Of a stretch of DNA of 64,000 bases, positions 1 through 10,259 are shown piece by piece. The notes under the pieces are model-generated. The model ran no database searches. It saw only the letters and a program-made list of their open reading frames with translations, and had not been told where the DNA came from. The first letter of the stretch is position 1. Every line of letters starts with the position of its first letter. A program made the position numbers and the translations under genes. The DNA lies in assembly GCF_030867095.1 (NCBI RefSeq), contig NC_081829.1, forward strand, positions 89,179,261-89,243,260. Reading direction: 5' to 3'. Source of the DNA: Alligator mississippiensis (taxonomy: Eukaryota > Chordata > Crocodylia > Alligatoridae).

Positions 1-64
1 GGCCCTCGATGGCTTGCTAAAACTCAGTAAGTGGCCCTCTGCCCAAAATAATTGCCCGCCCCTG
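1..64 (+). mobile_element. hAT-type MITE, 3' end only (cut by window edge)
   Basis: This stretch matches the last third of the complete MITE at 35584-35752 almost base for base, including the GGCCCTCGATGGCTTGC block. It ends in TTGCCCGCCCCTG, the expected hAT terminal inverted repeat (complete copy: TTGCCCACCCCTG). The left part lies outside the window. It has no coding capacity. Confidence 0.8.
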
Positions 65-78
65 ATCTAAGAAAACAA

Positions 79-232
79 GCAGTCAGTGTGCTAGAGGCGA
101 TATCTTTATTAGACCAACTAGACAGTTGCAAAAAAAAGTTGCAAACCTAGACAGTTGCAAATAAAGAAAAAAAAATGTGCAACTGTTTAGTTGGTTTAAT
201 AAAAGATGCTACCTTTAGCACACTGACTGTTT
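79..232. repeat. Snap-back inverted repeat, arms of about 53 bp
   Basis: The left arm (79-133) and the reverse complement of the right arm (about 176-232) agree at roughly 85 percent. Both start at GTCAGTGTGCTA and run through a TTTATTA(G/A)ACCAACTA block into AGTTGCA. The loop is A-rich and repeats CTAGACAGTTGCAA (about 118-131 and 148-161). The TTTATTAGACCAACT block is also found in the short repeat family at 7.9, 8.1, 8.8, 61.4 and 63.3 kb, here as two copies with their 3' ends facing outward. It may be a foldback MITE or a pair of insertions. Confidence 0.7.
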
Positions 233-239
233 GAAATAA

Positions 240-3200
240 TGCAGTCACCGAATGCATTGGTCTACTTCAGGGTAGAGGACGTTTTAGCTCATGACTAAAA
301 ACTGCTGGAGGGATCTGGCAACACAAATGCCAGAGAAGGGTACGGATTGTCAGCAGCTCAGAATGTATGCTCTGGAGGGAAATTGCAGATCAGCGTATTC
401 AGTTTCCCCGGCTGAGTCAAGCATAGATCTTCCTTGGCGTTACTACTATAGAACAACCCCTTGGCATACTGTACTAGCCTGAAGGGTGGGTTTATTTTTT
501 AGTTTAGCCCTTACAGTTGCAGAATTTAAAAGAAGTCTGGGATTGCAAACTGGAAGATGTCCAAATAAAATGTATACAGTTACATGATATATTTTGATCA
601 CGCTGTTTATTATGGCAATCACTAGAACTAATAGAGAAAAGGTGACCACTACTTTCAGCCCCGCACAAACACAGTATAAGTAACAATTCGGAAATAATTA
701 TTGTTTTCTATATAGTTTCTCTTCCTTTTTTAATGGTTATAAATATTAATATGAACATTATTCTCCTGTTTTATTCAGCCCAGAGAGATCAGTAGTATCC
801 CACCTTGTTCTGTCTTGGAGATGTGCCACATTAAAAAAAAAAAGTGGAGGGGTGATGGGGGGAGCATAGGAAAGACTCTGGGGAAGACATTCTTCCCTAC
901 AAATATTATAAAAGTGGCTGGTGATCTCAGTAAAATAATGAAGAAATTTGCCTTCAAAACTTCTTTCATTTCAAGAAGCACTTGCCTCATATGTAGTCAG
1001 AAGAAATTCAGTCTTACTTTTATTTCCTATCCTTTCTTAAGCTTGTGACGGTGACTTCCTCCCCCTTCCCCCCACCGCGACTATCCCATGACAGGCCAAT
1101 TCTAACTCGTGCCTATCAACTGCCTTTGCTGTGTTGTGTTGTGTTTGCTGAAAAGCCTCTTAACATTCTGTCCTCCAGAAAGTACTCCAACCCAATGATG
1201 ACTGAAAAACCTAAGCTTGCTCCCAGTGTTTGCCATTCTTCTGCTCACTGCATATGAAAAGTGGCTTCAATACATTTGTCTTCTACTGAATCCATTTGGA
1301 CTGTGCTGTCCTAAACTATGCTTTCATTCACTTTTTGCCATTTTATCCGCTTCCTTTGTTCCAGTATCTTTCAGAACACTGACATTTAGATGTACAAGCC
1401 TGTGATTTCTTTTAATTTTTGTTTTGCACTCTATGTACTTTTTTTCTTAAACATGACTCATAAAAGGGGAAACAATAGGATGGATGTTATTTCTGCTATA
1501 TAAAAGATGCCTGAAATTTCCTCCTCAAAATAATATAAACATTTTTTTCCTTTATTTTTTAGGTTTGGAAATCTCAGGTGTGTGTCTATAAGGCGTGACT
1601 TGCTGATTTTAGGTAGTCAAAGACACCTAAGTCTGAGCAGAGAGGATGTGAATTGCCACAGAAGCAGGATGGGTGCATTTTGTTCTGCAAAAGTGTGAGT
1701 GTTTCCACAAGGTGCAGGATGAGAGAACTGGGCCCACTGCTTTACACTTTTCCAAGGGTATCAGATGGCCAAAAAGGGTGAAACTATAGCCTGTTTTTGC
1801 TCTCTGATCAAGCTGTATCAGTCCCAAATGAGGAAAGAACTAAAACAGCTATTTAAAGCAAGAAATGGAGTTAAATATGAATTAGGCGCATGTTTAAGTG
1901 CTGTTCTGCATCTAGCCTGTTGACTCAAAGATGTTTACATTTTTGAGTGAAATAAAACAAAAAATTGGTTTAAAATGATCTGACTGAAAATTCTTTTTTC
2001 TTTGGCTGCTAAGATTTAATTGAGGTTCAATCATCCAAAGATTATTCCAGGAAATCAAAGATTATACAACAGCTGAATTTCCAGTCTGGGTAGAAGGAGG
2101 CAGGGGGTGTTTTGCATTCCCCAAACAGTGTCTTAAAAACTCCATGACCAAGTTACCCTTCATTTAAAAAAGCATTCCCAAATCCTCTTGTTTTAGTACC
2201 TATTGTTATATAGGAGGAATCTTTGCCTGAGTACCTAAACCTTTCTTTAATTACCTCCTTGGTATTTTTACATGCTTTGTTAAACATCCAACCATGTCAG
2301 CTTTAAGTCATGTGGCCTATTAAAAGTTCACACTCTCAGTCACTTGTCTCAATCTGTGGTTCTATTTCATTACCAGATTTTCAAAAATCCCTTATTTTGA
2401 AAGTGCACTAGTACTTCCCTGTACTAAGAAAATGGTTCACTTTTCTCCCTCCTCTCCTTCCTTGTTCCTTTTATAAATAAAAGTAGTTTTGGAGGTTGAC
2501 TTTCTTAATTTTTAAAAGGGAAAACATGCACAAGCCTTTCCCCTCCTCCACAATTTCAAGTTAGAATACAAATGGTTAAAATAAAGTATTGTATCAAAAA
2601 TCCATTGACGTGAGCAAATACAGTAGTTTGCTAATTAAAAATACAAGGTAGAGCTAATATGCAGTGGGTTTTAAAAATAGTTTTTGCAATTGGAATAATA
2701 TACACACCAATAATTAGTGTGTTGAGCTTCAAGAAAAGGTTAGTGTTTAGAGTTGGTTTGTTTGTTGTTTTTCCCTAATCTTATTTGACGAATGACAGAC
2801 AGTAAGTCACTTATCTATGACACAGGCAGGAAGCTAGTAAAATTAATTCTAACTAGCAGTAGTGTACTTCCTAAAAGTAGTTATTTAGGCTAACATGTCC
2901 AGAAGTAAATTAGAAGCTTTTTAGAAGGTTTAGGTTTAGATCATTTTCCCATCAGTACTATAATGTTATTTCTAGTTGAGTTTCATTTTTTTGAAACTGA
3001 ATAAAATACAACTGATCTTGTTACCTGCCTTTTTTATTAAAAATTAAAAATTCTAACTTTCTATTGAAAAGCTTCCGGGTGGCATCTCTTGATATTTCCC
3101 AGACTCTTATGTAATAGGCTTACTACCTTTTGCTCCTCTGGCATGTAGATTTTAAAATGTTCCTTATAAACACCCATTCTTTTTGTAAAAACAATAGCCC

Positions 3201-3500
3201 TTGATTTGATTAAGTGTAATTCATCCCATCTGTACAGGATACATCTGTCTCCTTCCTTGAAAAGGATATGCCCAGTGAAGTATGGATTACTTCCTTCTTT
3301 CCCATTTCAGTGAGCCTATCCTGCTGTGTGATGCTGCATTCATGTACACCTCTGCCTCTGTTTTCTTTTGTCTTATACAGTAGAACCTGGATTCTTGATT
3401 CTTCCTTCTTCCCCCCGCCCTTTGCAAAGACTCTGTTAACCACGAGGCTCTGTGGAAGATCATATCAAAGTTTAGCTACCCAAGGAAATTTATCACTATC
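240..3500. other. Intergenic, no gene recognised
   Basis: This is AT-rich sequence. The open frames are short, overlap on both strands and show no family resemblance I recognise. I see no tRNA-like fold or clear repeat boundary. A CAGTAGAACCTGGATT motif near 3379 resembles the tip of some Tigger-like MITEs, but no partner end is visible. Confidence 0.5.
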
Positions 3501-3504
3501 CTAA

Positions 3505-4690
3505 GACTCCTGCATAACTAGATGACTGCCTCCATCCTATGCAGTGGCTCTGCCATGGAGCCATTTGCCATTCGAATTGGCATCAAGCAGGGCTGTGCGA
3601 TCACACCAAATCCATTTTCCATCTTTCTTGTGGTCATCAAGATGCTCATCCATGACTGTCTGCCACATGGCATTGGCATCATGAATGGAAACCTTTTCAA
3701 TCTTTCCCACCTTCATGCCAAAACCAAAGTCACATTGGCCTTGATTGTGGAACTTCAATACGCTGATGATTGTGGTGTTGTTGCACATATGGAGGAGGAC
3801 CTACAAATAGCCTTTAACCACTTCTCCAAAGCATACCAGTGTCTGGGACTGACCCTTAACATCAGAAAAAAAAGGTGCTTCATCAACCTGCTCTGGGCCA
3901 ATCAACTCCCCTGGCAAACATCCTCATTTACAAACAGGACCTGGAGAACGCTGACCACTTTGCATACCTTGGCAGCCGTCTCTCAAAGAAGGCCAACATT
4001 GATGAGGAGATCCAGTACAGCATCCGATGTGCCAGCTCTGCCTTCGGAAGACTGTACTATCATGTGTTCAATAATCACAACATCAGGACTCGAATAAAGC
4101 TCCTATTATATAAGGCTATAGTAATCCCAACTCTTCGCTATGGCTGTGAACTTGGGCGACCTACAGGGAGCACCTGAAAAGCCTGGAATGCCTTCAGCAG
4201 CACTGCCGCCGGAAGATGGTTGGCATAAAGTGGGAGGATCAATGCACAAATGCCAGTGTCTTTACCAGCGCTAACACCACCAGCACAGATGTGTTGATTA
4301 TTCAACATTGGCTGTGGTAGACAGGGCACTGTGTGTGAATGCCTAATGTATGGTTACCTAAAGAACTATATTCCCAACTCAGCCAAGGACAAAGGGTATG
4401 CAGGGATCAGGGGAAATGTGTCAAGGACAGCCTGAAGGCAAACATTAAGTGTGGCATTGACAACACAAACTGGGAAAACTAGCTTGAGACAGGGCTACAT
4501 GGTGAGAGAAACAAGTCAGAAATGGAAGGAAAGGAAACAAGACTGAGAAGTCCATGGTTTGGCCCTCCCTTGAACCACCTGTGGCATCAATAGAATGAGT
4601 TAACGAGCAATGGTTAACACCTCCAAAGCCACAGACTAAGGAAAGGAAAGAATCAATACAGACAATCAACTACCCCAAGACAGACAGACA
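3505..4690 (+). mobile_element. LINE fragment, reverse-transcriptase 3' half (broken)
   Basis: A non-LTR retrotransposon piece that starts in the middle of the RT domain. It shows G-IKQGC (about 3576-3599), LHAKTKV (about 3712), the catalytic YADD (about 3757-3770), an AYLGSRLSKKAN block (about 3960-4000), a LLLYKAIVIPTLRYGCE block (about 4095-4150), and a C-terminal zone that decays into the 3' tail near 4690. The frame shifts once in the A-run near 3868-3875 and again after 4150. The family is the 'GVKQGCVLAPTLF' LINE type often annotated as endonuclease-reverse transcriptase. I cannot assign the clade firmly. The fragment at 47.8-49.0 kb carries the complementary 5' half. It is 5'-truncated and dead. 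Confidence 0.85.
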
Positions 4691-4710
4691 GTTGCACAAG
4701 CACCCTTGGC

Positions 4711-5170
4711 ACGAGTTTTGTCTGTCAGCAGCCAGAGGTGCAGGGCCCCAAACCCCCCCTGCACCAATCTCCTCGACAGCTGGCAGGCTTCATGGCCGCA
4801 GGAGCGGCTAGCAGGCCTGCAGCTTTCACTGCGCTACACCTTAACATACACAGGGTCATCTGTGTCACGAGTTTTGCCTGTCAACAGCTTGAGGTGCAGT
4901 TCCCTCCACCCCTGCATTTATCTCCTTGAAACTTGGTGGCCTTTGTGGCCTCTGCAGGGATAACCACCCCTGCAGTTTTCACCCCCGTGTTGTAATACAT
5001 AGACGTGATACGAGTTTTGCTTTCAAGAATTTGGGGTGCAGTTCACCTGAACCCCTTAACTGATCTTCTTGAAACTTGGCAGGCGTCATGCTTTCAGCAG
5101 AGGCTACCACCCCGGCAAGCTTCATCCATATCAGACAAAAAACAACAAAGTTATAGATATTTCATTGATT
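4711..5170 (+). repeat. Degenerate tandem array, three units of about 150 bp
   Basis: The block ACGAGTTTTG starts at 4711, 4867 and 5010, giving periods of 156 and 143 bp. Each unit then carries a (G)AGGTGCAG-like word, a CTCCT(C/T)GA(C/A)A or CTTCTTGAAA word and a GGCAGGC(T/G)TCATG-like word. Translated in one frame the units align as RVL…LL(D/E)(S/T)W(Q/W). The third unit runs on into AT-rich sequence. I do not recognise the satellite. Confidence 0.75.
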
Positions 5171-5560
5171 CCCCATTGTACCCTATGGCCAGATCTCCAA
5201 GATGGCTCTGAAGCTTCGGAGCCGCTTGGGCTGGATCGAGGCAGAAACCCAGTCTGGAGCTCCGGATCAGATCCCTGGCATCCAAAGCAGCTGGATCCGA
5301 AGCCAGATCGAATAGCTGCCTACTCGCACAGGCCTAATTGCCACCACCGAATGAAGCAAAGATGCAGGTTTGTGAAGTATACAGGGGCATATCGGCTGTG
5401 TGGGACCAGAGAGATGCTCTAGCTGCAGCTGTGGCTTTTATTTCAATGGGCACCAGTTCTCCCATCAGCTGTCGGGGACCGCTGGTAAACTTCAGGGGAG
5501 TGGAAAAGCAATGCTTTATTGAAGAACGTTGCAGCAGTCATTCGTTTGGCAATCTGCTTC
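5171..5560. other. Intergenic, GC-richer repetitive-looking DNA
   Basis: A CCGGATCAGATCC / GGATCCGAAGCC palindrome-rich stretch lies at about 5200-5320, directly after the tandem array. It may be part of the same composite repeat. There is no convincing coding signal. Confidence 0.35.
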
Positions 5561-5567
5561 CTGTGGA

Positions 5568-5645
5568 TAGTTAGGCTCTTTGAGGCAGGAACCATCTTTA
5601 TGGTATATCTTTGTACAGCACCTAGAACAGGGTCTTTTTCCGAGA
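5568..5645 (+). repeat. SINE/LINE-tail fragment ('TTTGTACAGCACCTAG' type)
   Basis: The string CTCTTTGAGGCAGGAACC followed by TTTGTACAGCACCTAG is a dispersed tail found widely in reptile genomes and in old vertebrate SINEs. The family name is uncertain. A second, poorer copy lies at about 37930-38010. Confidence 0.5.
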
Positions 5646-5649
5646 CTAT

Positions 5650-7930
5650 TTTTTCTAGGCTCTGAATGTCACCAATCAACATGTCACTATATGTACATTA
5701 TAGTGTCTTGAAGTCCTAGTATTTTTTATTATTCTTTTCACAATTTGTGCATTCCTTCATTCCCTGTTACAACTTTTTAAATATTTGTAGTAGCTTAAAT
5801 ACACAGGACAGAATATCATTGTTAAACTATGCTGAACACTCTAATATCAGAATATATTAAGAATCACACATCAAATACACGCAAAATTGCACCTCTTTCT
5901 TTATCAGCCTATGAGTGTTTACCCTGAAACTGTGTTTCCAGTTGGATAACAGGTTTCTCCAATGCTGTATTTGTTACCTCATGCTATCGCTATTTTTCCT
6001 GTCTCTGCTCCAGTACAATTTCCCTATGAACACTACTACTTGGCAGGTTTTCAAAAGGTTAATGAACCTTTATCTTCACCATGTCGACTTGGCAACTATT
6101 TTCTTAATAAAAAACATGCCCTTTGCAAACTGCTTTTTAGGTGATCTTGTCTTATTCACCCACACTACAGTAAAATATTAAGTGTGATTTGAAAATGTTG
6201 ATGTCTCAAATTCTTCTAGTGACAAGCTACCTTGTTAATGATACTTAATAAAAGAATATCTATCCTGTTGTTCCTATTTCAGTTTTATTTTGTAAATTAA
6301 TTGAGTTACTGTATCTCTGGCTGTCAAACTAATTCAAAACACATTCTCATATTTATACTAACCTGTGATTTAGAGACCACAATACAGCTCAGTGGGATAG
6401 GGTTCAAAATGCTCTGAGTAAGGCAGCTCCCCTGCTCCAGCAAATTTCCCAAGACAATGTCAACTGGAAAACCCAATAAGGGTCTTTCATACAAAGCGTA
6501 CTGGAGCACTCGAGTTCCAGATCAGGACCAAAAAGAAAGTAACTTTGTAGTCTAACAATAGCGAAAGAGGTTTGGCTTTGAACCTGTCCGGTACAAAACA
6601 ATTCTAGCTTTCATGACTCTAGGGCTAACCTTGCAGGAAACCTGCACCCACCGGTTCAGATTTGCCCTTTTCCTTGAAGGGATGGCTGTCCTCTTCCCAT
6701 ATTGCCACTGAATATACCTGGCAGTTTTGGAGGGTGAACTGTTAGGACCACTAACACAAAAATGGGTTTTTAGGAGGTCTTTTATGTCCTGAGGGCAGCA
6801 GGATACAGAGAACAGCTGCTTTTCGGTTTTGCCTGTCACATATTTGCTTCCTTCCAAACTAGAGACTCTTAATCCTGCAGTATCCCTACTCAGGAATTTC
6901 TGTAGGCCCCCCACAACTGGAAGGATATATAGGATGGACTTGCTGCCATACCTTACACCCAGTGTGAAAATACTGCTCCTCCATATTCACAGTGAAGGTT
7001 GTATTATATTCCTGAGCCACAGCAATTCATCCCGAATAAAAATAGACAAGTGATTTCATCCTAGTTCCTGATTAATATTGGTTCGCACAAGGCAAGCTGA
7101 GAAACCACCCACATAACTTGGCAATAACTACTCAAGAATGATTTGTCAGGGTTGTTACAGGATGAGATTTACCTGCCTTTTTTTTTTTAATCTCGGTGGT
7201 TTGGCTGTAGAAGTTCCAACAATATTCTGGGGGACGACGGTCCTAGTTTATGCCACAAGCTATCGATGCCAGTGAGATTTTTTTTTTAATTACTGAATTC
7301 TGGTGCTGACATCATAATGGCCCCAGCTAAGACCTCCATCAAGCCAATAGCTGCTTGAGGAAAAGAGCAAATCCTTTTTGCTGCCTGTAAGGTGGGAGGG
7401 TAAATCATCGAATACAGCTATTTCTGTCAATAGCTCAGCTTTCGAGAGGCCATTCCATGCTGCAGTCAACCTGTTTTTGTTTTGGTTTTTTTTGCTGAAA
7501 ATTGAGTATCCAGGACTAGCCCAATTCCATAGCTGGTGTTGGTGCCGAAGCAGAAAAACTGCTGCCTGTGTTATTTGGTAACCACAGAGTGATATTGATT
7601 TTCTCAATACTGCTTAAACAGAAGAATGCAGAAGGGCTGCCACTTCCATCCGCTGCAAGCACTTTGCAGCAGAGTGCATCTCTTTGGCGAGGGGGAGGGT
7701 GGTAATGAGGGGCCCCCAAATATTGCTGTTTCTGGAAGAGGCACTAACACCACAGGGAAGGAGCGGGGGTTAAGCCATTCCAGGCAAGCCCAGACCTCCC
7801 TTTATGAGGAGACAAGCCACATGTTGCCACCAGACGAGGACAATTTAGGGGTTGCTAAGGCAAGCCTCGAGTTCCCACTGGAAGAAGAGAAAGAGACCAA
7901 AAAAAAAAAAAGATTTAAAATGCCTGCAGA
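5650..7930. other. Intergenic, nothing firm
   Basis: A minus-strand open frame at 6552-6914 (120 codons) has no recognised domain or clear start context. It reads on through stops to about 6324. It could be an old repeat-derived frame. No RNA gene or complete repeat is visible. Confidence 0.4.
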
Positions 7931-7936
7931 GGAAGA

Positions 7937-7985
7937 AGGCAGACAAGGTTCCTTGGGTGAATTTAATATCTTTTATTAGACCAAG
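7937..7985 (-). repeat. Short repeat, ATATCTTTTATTAGACCAA family, 3' tip
   Basis: It shares GGCAGACAAGGTT, a GGGTGAATTTAATATC word and TTTTATTAGACC with copies at 8077-8120, 61285-61470 and 63240-63445. Only the 3' tip is present, in the minus orientation relative to the 61.3 kb copy. Confidence 0.65.
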
Positions 7986-8076
7986 AAGAAGGAAGGCGTC
8001 AGGCACCTGTGGACTTTTGCTTTCCATTCCTAGGAGGGGCTTAAAGGAGGCAAGGACTAGAGCCAGGGTTGCTGAC

Positions 8077-8120
8077 AGCAGACAAGGATCTTCGTGTAAA
8101 TCTGATATCTTGTCTGAGCA
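8077..8120 (-). repeat. Short repeat, same family, 3' tip
   Basis: CAGACAAGGATCTTCGTG and AAATCTGATATCTTGTCTGA match the family tip with a few changes. It lies about 100 bp from the previous copy, in the same orientation. Confidence 0.5.
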
Positions 8121-8351
8121 AACTCCAGTCCTACTACTGGAAAGCGATGGGAGAGGACAGAGAAGACACAGCCAACTCCACCTGGAAAAGTGACACTTGG
8201 CACAGGCTGTTCAACGACCCCCTGGGAGGGGAGGCGGATGGGGAGAAGGAAGAGGACAACGACGCAACTGGGCCCGAAGACAGCGAGGACGACGGCAGCA
8301 AAATCAGCAGCAGCGGAAATGACAGCGACATTGACAACGGAAAGGACAGTG
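8121..8351 (+). other. Acidic, Ser-rich open frame of unknown origin
   Basis: The frame open from 8069 to 8521 reads as a Glu/Asp/Ser-rich stretch (…KEEDNDATG…SEDDGSK…) over about 8225-8350. It then runs out of phase into a CR1 tail, so the 150-codon frame is a chimera and not one protein. The purine-rich GAC/GAG periodicity is real, but I see no splice signals or known domain. It may be a lost exon or a low-complexity stretch. Confidence 0.3.
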
Positions 8352-8520
8352 AAGGGACGTCCAAGAGAGGTGGTGCTCTCCCCTACCCAGGGGGTGTTGA
8401 AGAGGAGACTGGACAAGCACCTGGATGGGGTCGTCTGACCCCAGCGCTTCTCCTGCCCAGGGCAGGGGTCGGACTCGATGATCTCCTGAGGTCCCATCCG
8501 ACCCTAGCATCTATGAACTG
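8352..8520 (+). mobile_element. CR1 LINE, extreme 3' end
   Basis: GAGGTGGTGCTCTCCCCTAC is followed by the CR1 C-terminal frame, the stop region, GGTCGGACTCGATGATCTCC and a CATCTATGAA end. It matches the 3' ends at 14.9 and 26.6 kb but is more diverged. It is strongly 5'-truncated, as usual for CR1. Confidence 0.9.
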
Positions 8521-8654
8521 AGAATGTAAACCCCAAATCAGGCCTTGGACCAGGGAAGTGCAACAGGGGTAGTGGGGGCATTTATTGTAACGGGAGCGCG
8601 GGTTTCTTAACGCGGTTTAAAGGTGCGGTGTAGAGTTGATGAGAGGATGCGTGT

Positions 8655-8825
8655 CTGTATGTGTATATATATATAGAGAGAGAGAAAGAGATGTCTAAGT
8701 AGCTATAGATATTGATATCTAGATATAGTTAGCTAGATAGATACCTAGATAGACAGTTATCTAGATAAATACCTAGAGCTAGAGATCTGGATAGATACCT
8801 AGTTAGAGCTAGATAGACATATCTA
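8655..8825. repeat. Microsatellite, (TA)n/(GA)n grading into TAGA/CTAGATA
   Basis: A TATATATATA and GAGAGAGA start grades into degenerate TAGATA/CTAGATAGA tetranucleotide units. It lies just upstream of the PDZD8 CpG island. Confidence 0.9.
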
Positions 8826-8837
8826 TAATTTTTTAAA

Positions 8838-8905
8838 AATCCGGGATCTTTTATTAAACCAACTCAGTCGCTGGAAAAATTGCTCTTTGCAAGCTACCAG
8901 GCACA
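8838..8905 (-). repeat. Short repeat, ATCTTTTATTA(G/A)ACCAACT family
   Basis: GATCTTTTATTAAACCAACT is followed by CTGGAAAAATTG and TTTGCAAGCT. This is the same word order as in the longer minus-strand copy at 63240-63445 (TTTTATTAG…GGAAAACAATTTTTAAGCAAGC). It is diverged. Confidence 0.55.
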
Positions 8906-9033
8906 AGAAAAGCCCCCAAAGCTTGCCAAGAACAAGTGCCCGGGTACTGAGCGGATTCGCACCCCGCGACCCCCTCGTCTGAGCGCAGCCGCGCCTGCGC
9001 CGGGGTCTCTCCTCCCACCTCCCCCTTCCTCTG

Positions 9034-9041
9034 TGACGTCA
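9034..9041 (+). promoter_or_regulatory. Consensus CRE (TGACGTCA)
   Basis: A perfect palindromic CREB/ATF site, 384 bp upstream of the PDZD8 ATG and inside the CpG island. A related TGACATCA lies at 9206-9213. Function is inferred from the motif and position only. Confidence 0.6.
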
Positions 9042-9134
9042 CCACTTAGAGCCTCCGCGTGACCCCTCCCCCTTCACGCTACGCCTGAAGGCTCGCACCA
9101 ACCGGCCGCTCGCCTCGTGCCAGCTGGGCGCAGG

Positions 9135-9144
9135 GCGCATGCGC
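9135..9144. promoter_or_regulatory. NRF-1 palindrome (GCGCATGCGC)
   Basis: A perfect NRF-1 core, common in CpG-island promoters. It is 274 bp upstream of the start codon. Confidence 0.6.
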
Positions 9145-9243
9145 AACGCCCTCCCTCCCTTTTCTTTTTTTTTTTTTTTCTCTCTCTCCCCTCCCCGCGG
9201 CATTATGACATCAGCGCGCCGGTGACGAGCCCGCGCCTGTGCT

Positions 9244-9288
9244 CCAATCCGGCGCCAGGAGGCGAGGCGGGGCGGGGCGGGGCGGGAC
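9244..9288 (+). promoter_or_regulatory. CCAAT box followed by GC-box cluster
   Basis: CCAAT at 9244-9248 is followed by overlapping GGGGCGGGGC units at about 9265-9287, the usual Sp1/KLF layout of a TATA-less promoter. Transcription probably starts between here and the upstream ATG at 9391. Confidence 0.6.
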
Positions 9289-9390
9289 CCGGATGAGACG
9301 GTTGCTGCCGCCGCCGCGCGAGGCGGAGCGGGGCGCGCGAGCCCCGCGGCCCCCCCTCCCCCACCCCGCCCCCCCCGTCCCTCCTCCCGC

Positions 9391-9411
9391 ATGGCGGCGG
9401 CGGCGGCGTGA
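9391..9411 (+). CDS. Minimal upstream ORF, Met-Ala5-stop
   Basis: ATG, five GCG codons and TGA end 6 nt before the PDZD8 start codon and lie in the same frame as it. If included in the 5' leader, it would make ribosomes terminate right at the main ATG and could lower PDZD8 translation. Its ATG has G at +4 but C at -3, so leaky scanning is likely. The alanine run is (GCG)5, a trinucleotide repeat that could vary in length without changing the frame. Confidence 0.45.
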   Translation: MAAAAA

Positions 9412-9417
9412 GCGGAG

Positions 9418-10172
9418 ATGCTGCTGCTGTACGTGATCCTGCTGTCGGCGCTGGCCGGCTCCTTCGTGACGCTGCTGCTGCAGCTGCTGCTGCTGTACCG
9501 CCGCAAGCCCGAGCCCCCCGGCGCGCCCCGCCGGCCCGGCCCGGGCCACGGCCGCGTGCTGCCCGAGCCCAGCCTGCGCGACTACCTGCAGGGCGGCGAG
9601 GCGGAGCCCGGCGAGGAGACGTGCCATTTCCTCAATGCCGTCTTCCTCTTCCTCTTCAGGGAGCTGCGGGACACGGCGCTGGTGCGGCGCTGGGTCACCA
9701 AGAAGATCAAGGTGGAGTTCGAGGAGCTGCTGCAGACCAAGGTGACGGGCAAGGTGCTGGAGGGGCTCAGCCTGCGCGACGTCTCGCTGGGCGACGTGGT
9801 GCCCCTCTTCAAGGCCGTGCGGCTGCTGCGGCCCGTGGCGGCGGGCGCCGAGGGCTGCCCCGAGGAGCTGGGCTTCGAGGTGGACGTGGAGTACAACGGC
9901 GGCTTCCACCTCGCCATCGACGCCGACCTGGTCTTCGGCAAGTCGGCCTACCTCTTCGTGCGCATCTCGCGGGTCCTGGGCCGCCTCAAGCTGGTCTTCA
10001 CCCGCCTGCCCTTCACCCACTGGTCCTTCGCCTTCGTGGACGACCCGCTCGTCGTCTTCGAGGTCAAGTCGCAGTTCGAGGGGCGGCCCATGCCCCAGCT
10101 CACCTCCCTCATCGTCAACCAGTTCAAGAAGGTCATCAAGCGCAAGCACACGCTGCCCAACTACAAGATCAG
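9418..10172 (+). CDS. PDZD8: PDZD8 coding exon 1 (N-terminal TM anchor and SMP domain)
   Basis: PDZD8 is an ER membrane protein that transfers lipids and tethers the ER to late endosomes/lysosomes and mitochondria. The exon encodes 251 full codons plus two bases. Residues 1-27 form a hydrophobic anchor (…ILLSALAGSFVTLLLQLLLL) followed by YRRKPEPP as in mammals. From about residue 65 comes the SMP lipid-transfer fold, with conserved blocks FLFLFRELRDTALVRRWVT, KKIKVEFEELLQTK, VEYNGGFHLAID, DLVFGKSAYLFV, FTHWSFAF, FEGRPMPQLTS and KRKHTLPNYKIR. As I recall the mammalian protein, the low-complexity linkers before ETC(H)FLNA and before CPEEL are shorter here. I chose the ATG because the protein then begins as in orthologues. 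The donor is AG|GTGGG, phase 2. Nearly every codon ends in G or C. Confidence 0.97.
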
Positions 10173-10259
10173 GTGGGAGGGGGCATGTGGAGGTGGAGGT
10201 GGATGTGGGTGGGGCTGCCCGGGCGGGGGATGGATGGTTGCCCCCCTCTCCCCCCCCCG

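Larger units (their letters stand above)
8935..10250 (+). promoter_or_regulatory. PDZD8: CpG island spanning PDZD8 promoter and exon 1
   Basis: There is a sharp rise in GC and CpG from about 8935 to beyond the exon 1 donor, in a window that is otherwise AT-rich. It contains a CRE, an NRF-1 palindrome, a CCAAT box and GC boxes but no TATA box near the start codon. This suggests a housekeeping-type dispersed promoter. The transcription start cannot be placed from sequence alone. Confidence 0.85.

Noticed and set aside
6324-6914. Minus-strand frame of 120 codons as a gene
   Set aside because: No recognisable domain, no splice pattern or promoter, and stops interrupt its continuation.
8069-8521. 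150-codon open frame as a single protein
   Set aside because: Its last third is a CR1 3' end read out of the CR1 frame, so the whole cannot be one real gene.
1-8900. EMX2 or its antisense transcript upstream of PDZD8, as in the mammalian neighbourhood
   Set aside because: No homeodomain-encoding exon or conserved block is visible in the 8.9 kb upstream. It may lie further away.
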